Assembly: GCA_016213865.1 (NCBI GenBank)
Contig: JACQZL010000406.1
Location: 1-16,865 of the forward strand
DNA: 16,865 nt
Source of the DNA: Candidatus Rifleibacteriota bacterium
Lineage (GTDB): Bacteria; UBP17; UBA6191; JACPRK01
Reading direction: 5' to 3'
The notes beneath the pieces are model-generated. The model was not told the origin of the DNA. It saw only the letters and a program-made list of their open reading frames with translations, and did not search any database. Shown here one piece after another: positions 14,401-16,865 of the stretch. Each line of letters starts with the position of its first letter. Position 1 is the stretch's first letter. The position numbers and the translations under genes are program-made.

Positions 14401-16675
14401 TCAGGAAGGCGGCCGTGGGGGCCGGCGAGGCCTTGACGGGCTCGTCGAAGGTCACCGTCAGTCGGATTGGAAGCGCGGTCGCCGAGGTCACGGTCGTGGC
14501 CGAGTACGAGAGGGCGAGGATGGTGGGGGGGGTGGGCAGGGCAGGCTGGGCAGTGTAGAGCCGATCAAACCTCGCCGGCCAGTGGTACCCGTCAAAGGCA
14601 CTCACCTGCACCGAGTAGGTGCCCGCGCGGTCTGGAACGAAGCTGGCCGAGATGCCCGTAGACAGTGAGAAGAACGCGGTCGAGCCCAACGGTTGGCTCC
14701 GGAGGCTCCACGTGTAGGTAAGCAGATCTCCATCCGGATCGGTTGCCACCGCCGAGAAGGTAGCGCTCTGCCCGACCACGAGCGACGCCGTCGGGCCCAA
14801 CAAGGAAGAAACCGTCGGATCCTGATTGGGCCCAGGCCCGGCCCTGGACGGCAGCTCCCAGGTTGCCTGATTTTGTGTGCCGCTGACGTCCCAACCACCA
14901 CCAAAGAGGACAAGACGTTCACGGTGCGAATCGAAGGCCAGTCCGGCGTGCCCAGGCCAAGGATTCTCCGCTAACTCGACGTGTGTCCACGTCGTGCCGT
15001 CGTACTCCCAAAGACCGTCGTTGCCGAGCACCACGATGCGGTGACGGACAGGGTCGTATGCCATCGCATGATTTGCTTGGGCAGGAGGGAAGGCAAGCGG
15101 GTTTGCCCTGACCCACTCGCTTCCATCCCATTCCCACGTCTCGCGCAGCGCCCCCGTTGGCCCCTGCCCTCCGAACAACACAGTCTTCGACCGACCGGGA
15201 TCATAAGCCACTTCGAAGTCCCCAATTGCGGATGGCTGGGTTGCCGGGGCCTTGTGGAGCCAGTTCGAACCGTCATACTCCCAGGTGTCGCCCGGTGGCT
15301 GGCAACCCACGAGGACAGTGAGCCTTCGGGAGGAGTCATAGGCCATGCGATGGCCGGACTGAGGAGGCGGGGAGGTCGAGACTGTTCGTTCAGCCCAGGT
15401 TGTTCCGTTCCACTCCCAGGTCTCGCCAAGAAAGGTCTCGTAGTTCACCTCTCCTCCAAACAGCACTACGACGTTCCGCTCCGAGTCGTAGGCCATCGCT
15501 GGCTTCCGCCTCGGTGAAGGCGAAGTGGAGGGCAGCATCTTGGACCACGTGGCCCCATTCCACGTCCAGGTATCGCCAGCCAGCGAATAGTCCTGCTGCA
15601 TGCCGCCGAAAAGGACGATTCTCTGACTCAAGACGTCGCACGCCATTCCAACCGCCTCGCGAGGCGAAGGCGCAGGCGGGGCGGAGGCCAGATGCCAGTC
15701 CGTTCCATCCCAGGACCAGAGTGCTCCCAGTGGTCCCCCCAAGGAGATGTCGCTGCCACAGGCGAAGGTCAAGAGCTGGCCTCTGTTGCTGTCATAGACA
15801 ACCGGAGAGCGACCTGTAACCGACGGCCGTGTAGATGGATCCCGCTGCCTCCACGTCGAGGCGTCATAGACCCACGTCTCGCCCGCCTGGAAGAGCACGA
15901 GCTGGCTGCGGGTCGTGTCGAAGGCCATGCTGGCCCAGTCGGTTACCCCGGAGGGAGAGACCTGAGGCTGAAGCCGTCCCCACGCGTAGCCGTCGTAAGT
16001 CCAGGTGTCAGTCAGCCAGTTCCCCGGGCCTCCCGCGCCTCCGTACACCCATAGTCGCTTGCTTACCGGATCATAGTCGGCTGCGGCACCATACCGCGGT
16101 GGCGGCGCGGACCCGGGGCTGACTTCTCTCCAGTTGGTCCCACTCCACTCCCACAAGTCGTTCAGAGGACTCCCGGTCGCGTTGCGGCCCCCGAAAACGA
16201 GCAAGACGCCTCGGTCTTGGTCGTAGGTCATGCAATGCAAGCTCCGGGCGGGAGGAGCCGTCGCCGGGTTGGCCATCCGCCAGTCGATTCCGTTCCACTC
16301 CCACAAGTCGTTGCCCGGCATCGAGCCTTGGTCGCCGCCAAAGAGCATCACGTGCCCCGTAGGCGGATAGTAGACCATGGAGTGGCCCGAGCGCGCGCCA
16401 GGCGAGTGCGAGGGCCTCCTCATCTCACAGGCGGTTCCTCCAAATTCCCAAGTCTCACTGCGCTGGCGTGTGCCCGAATCGAGTCCGCCGAACAGAACGA
16501 CGCGAGAACGCGAGACGTCATACGCCAGACCATAGTCTGTGAGGCGGTGAAGGGTCTGCGAACTCCACTCACGAAGAGAACCCTGTTGGGCCAGCGCTGG
16601 CACCGCCAGCACCACCCCCAACCCCACGAGAATCCGCCACCACCGGAGCGTTACCCTGAGGACCGCCGACGCCAT
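11429..16675 (-). CDS. Giant secreted Kelch/PKD/CARDB surface protein
   Basis: This 1748-residue exported protein has a signal peptide at 1-29 (WWRILVGLGVVLAV, cleavage after ALA). It carries twelve Kelch-like repeats of 40-52 residues (about 45-610), enough for two six-bladed propellers. These are followed by a PKD-like domain (about 617-705), an Ig-like domain (about 712-826), two PKD domains (about 833-922 and 928-1018), three tandem repeats of about 105 residues (1024-1343), a PKD domain (about 1350-1440), a paired GLNLVSLPL-type module (about 1447-1623) and a CARDB-like domain (about 1632-1744). No membrane anchor, LPXTG or obvious sorting signal ends the protein. Such architectures serve adhesion or carbohydrate/protein binding outside the cell; the ligand is unknown. 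The ATG at 16675 has GAGGTG 5 bases upstream and precedes a canonical signal peptide, so the open frame up to 16852 is ignored. The prepilin-like gene follows 57 bp downstream. Confidence 0.9.
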   Translation of the reverse strand: MASAVLRVTLRWWRILVGLGVVLAVPALAQQGSLREWSSQTLHRLTDYGLAYDVSRSRVVLFGGLDSGTRQRSETWEFGGTACEMRRPSHSPGARSGHSMVYYPPTGHVMLFGGDQGSMPGNDLWEWNGIDWRMANPATAPPARSLHCMTYDQDRGVLLVFGGRNATGSPLNDLWEWSGTNWREVSPGSAPPPRYGAAADYDPVSKRLWVYGGAGGPGNWLTDTWTYDGYAWGRLQPQVSPSGVTDWASMAFDTTRSQLVLFQAGETWVYDASTWRQRDPSTRPSVTGRSPVVYDSNRGQLLTFACGSDISLGGPLGALWSWDGTDWHLASAPPAPSPREAVGMACDVLSQRIVLFGGMQQDYSLAGDTWTWNGATWSKMLPSTSPSPRRKPAMAYDSERNVVVLFGGEVNYETFLGETWEWNGTTWAERTVSTSPPPQSGHRMAYDSSRRLTVLVGCQPPGDTWEYDGSNWLHKAPATQPSAIGDFEVAYDPGRSKTVLFGGQGPTGALRETWEWDGSEWVRANPLAFPPAQANHAMAYDPVRHRIVVLGNDGLWEYDGTTWTHVELAENPWPGHAGLAFDSHRERLVLFGGGWDVSGTQNQATWELPSRAGPGPNQDPTVSSLLGPTASLVVGQSATFSAVATDPDGDLLTYTWSLRSQPLGSTAFFSLSTGISASFVPDRAGTYSVQVSAFDGYHWPARFDRLYTAQPALPTPPTILALSYSATTVTSATALPIRLTVTFDEPVKASPAPTAAFLKTAGTGTPPATLQLSPDSPGSSGTVFVGQFSPTFANNGSYSLTFTAIDVDDNLALQTQPTLGNAIAINLPPPPANRPPVAVARGPSDPAVGTRVVLNGTESSDPDGNALTYHWAITSSPSAAWLDNAYSPNPSFIPPVAGTYVCSLTVCDSAGACATAGVSVNVGAAANRPPTANPGPGLTTLVGWPVRLDGRGSFDPDNDGLAYSWAILAQPSGASATLTDATSSVATFRASWRGAYTLQLAVSDGHGGTDRASVTVTATGSGGYTQADMTGNWDAHSIASGPGAPWWLRATATVSASGSFSGNQIESDGETDTISGTLTIGDTGAVVFGDGMEGALDTSKNLAVFSETWQDWQDWQRGTADMMWLTRRAASYSQGDLTGTWRIHSLETGRNFAIWSRGTIQVAAGGTYTASFYDNTGDTDSDSGQMTLASDGTVNIPNTQEDNPLFKMSAGKDVILYTMNTEEGGSPVAELGVLTKQAASYSQSDLAGLWAYVGLEGWVGPQYCRGLVRIGPDGTFEGSGFDSVDGPWQETGRLTVAADGTVSDSSEPDGRAHLAAGKTLIVGTSTRDGDPRCVALFALLRVDSPGSGGQNRAPIASCGQALNALVGRTISLDGSASIDPDGNPLTYSWRVGLQPSGANVSLQGATTRQPSFVPPVAGTCVLTLTVSDGQATAEASVTVEASPAGSFTLTLTPGLNLVSLPLQPYSPSGVFTLEDLCRVTYSSFVATTEASASGKSRFKVHTCGLGADGAPQVQAAHGYVLSVRQAGTITLEGVPWPRQAADRPLSAGVNLIGLPCGVPNGYSVQELSQAVGGAAFVAMIEPGQTQRGLFDCYLPNLTTARPVSATRGYLVVSPDSRTASLPSGQVVTGTGGAALTASALTVSSALVAPGRTFTVSLLVRNTGSATATGVEAALAFSSSAANFTVTASPPTATVAAGTSQVFLFTVTVSPSTPLGSVNVWATVAGADSSSGQRLLALGLPVVVTIVSP
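12647..13606 (-). repeat. Three tandem protein repeats of about 105 residues (YxQxDLxGxW module)
   Basis: The copies start at Y1024 (YTQADMTGNW), Y1132 (YSQGDLTGTW) and Y1241 (YSQSDLAGLW). Each continues with a run of beta strands (pattern G-x-a/i-x-v-a-x-x-G-s/t-f/y), a D/S/G-rich turn, and ends with an alternating hydrophobic strand such as ADMMWLTRRAA or AELGVLTKQAA. The beta-barrel-like pattern suggests a lipocalin-like fold. I recall similar repeats in secreted deltaproteobacterial proteins but know no function. Confidence 0.75.
14846..16543 (-). repeat. Twelve Kelch-like repeats
   Basis: The consensus read from the sequence is AYDsxRxrvVLFGG, then 8-12 variable residues, DTWEWdGttW, then a Pro-rich linker ending near PPAR. 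Repeats begin near residues 47, 97, 147, 197, 248, 291, 341, 391, 440, 485, 534 and 575. Copies 5, 6, 9 and 11 lack an intact FGG. The WEWdGttW strand is kept in nearly all copies. Confidence 0.85.
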
Positions 16676-16865
16676 GGTTGCACCTCGTCTCCCGGCCGCG
16701 CGAAAGCCCTCGCGGCCAGCCACCGTCAGGAACTTCGGCGGCTTGAAAGGTGGACGAGCTGGCAGGAACCCAGGCCAGGACTGGCTGGCGGGCCAGGCTG
16801 GGTGGGCGCGGCATGACCTGGACTCGGCGGGGAAATGCGCTGGCTGGGTCATGGGGCGTGCTCGT
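16676..16865 (-). promoter_or_regulatory. 5' region of the Kelch gene with ribosome binding site and leader hairpin
   Basis: GAGGTG (minus strand, 16686-16681) is a good Shine-Dalgarno 5 bases from the ATG. Immediately upstream, GGCCGCG (16694-16700) and CGCGGCC (16711-16717) form a perfect 7-bp inverted repeat with a 10-base centre. This could be a 5'-leader stem or an operator. No convincing promoter hexamers were found up to the window end, and no other gene is supportable in 16718-16865. Confidence 0.55.

Noticed and set aside
16676..16852. N-terminal extension of the Kelch protein by 59 residues
   Set aside because: It would bury the signal peptide; ATG at 16675 has a good Shine-Dalgarno and a standard leader.

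Overview
This is a GC-rich (clearly above 60% by eye) bacterial chromosomal window with no rRNA, tRNA, CRISPR array, transposase or phage gene. The gene set mixes a transmembrane Hanks-type Ser/Thr kinase, a class III nucleotide cyclase with GAF and membrane segments, AcpS, PEGA-type secreted proteins, a GT-C membrane protein, a type IV prepilin-like protein and a very long Kelch/PKD secreted protein. Together with abundant intergenic palindromes, this suits a large-genome environmental bacterium of the Planctomycetota, Myxococcota or deltaproteobacterial kind. I cannot fix the phylum from sequence alone.

Layout. 1-313 is a repeat-bearing leader region. 314-2551 (+) is the kinase. Convergent to it, 5812-2568 (-) is a two-gene unit: a small double-CxxC zinc-ribbon protein whose stop codon overlaps the GTG start of a 956-residue membrane cyclase in the tetranucleotide GTGA. 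5813-6304 is a stretch of about 490 bp packed with palindromes. acpS (6733-6305, -) is divergent from a secreted PEGA protein (6846-7451, +). A second secreted beta-rich protein (7790-8476, +), a GT-C/GT87-like membrane protein (8721-10130, +) and a small HEAT-like anchored protein (10201-10605, +) follow, separated by nested inverted repeats. On the minus strand a 1748-residue secreted protein (16675-11429) with 12 Kelch-like repeats, PKD domains, three copies of a repeat of about 105 residues and a CARDB-like end lies 57 bp upstream of a prepilin-like gene (11371-10706). The two may form a surface-structure operon.

How the genes may work together. The kinase and the cyclase are both membrane signalling enzymes and end 16 bp apart, but convergent orientation argues against a shared transcript. 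The Kelch protein and the prepilin-like protein are plausible parts of one exported surface structure. AcpS is housekeeping (ACP activation).

The most unusual property is the repeat content. Several palindrome families sit between genes and also seem to have been absorbed in frame into three proteins: the C-terminal tail and stop codon of AcpS, the long leader of the prepilin, and a cytoplasmic loop of about 60 residues in the GT-C protein. A motif, GGGAGCGACG, occurs five times, four of them as inverted pairs bracketing other palindromes. This recalls protein-coding palindromic elements known from Rickettsia and is the best candidate here for something undescribed.
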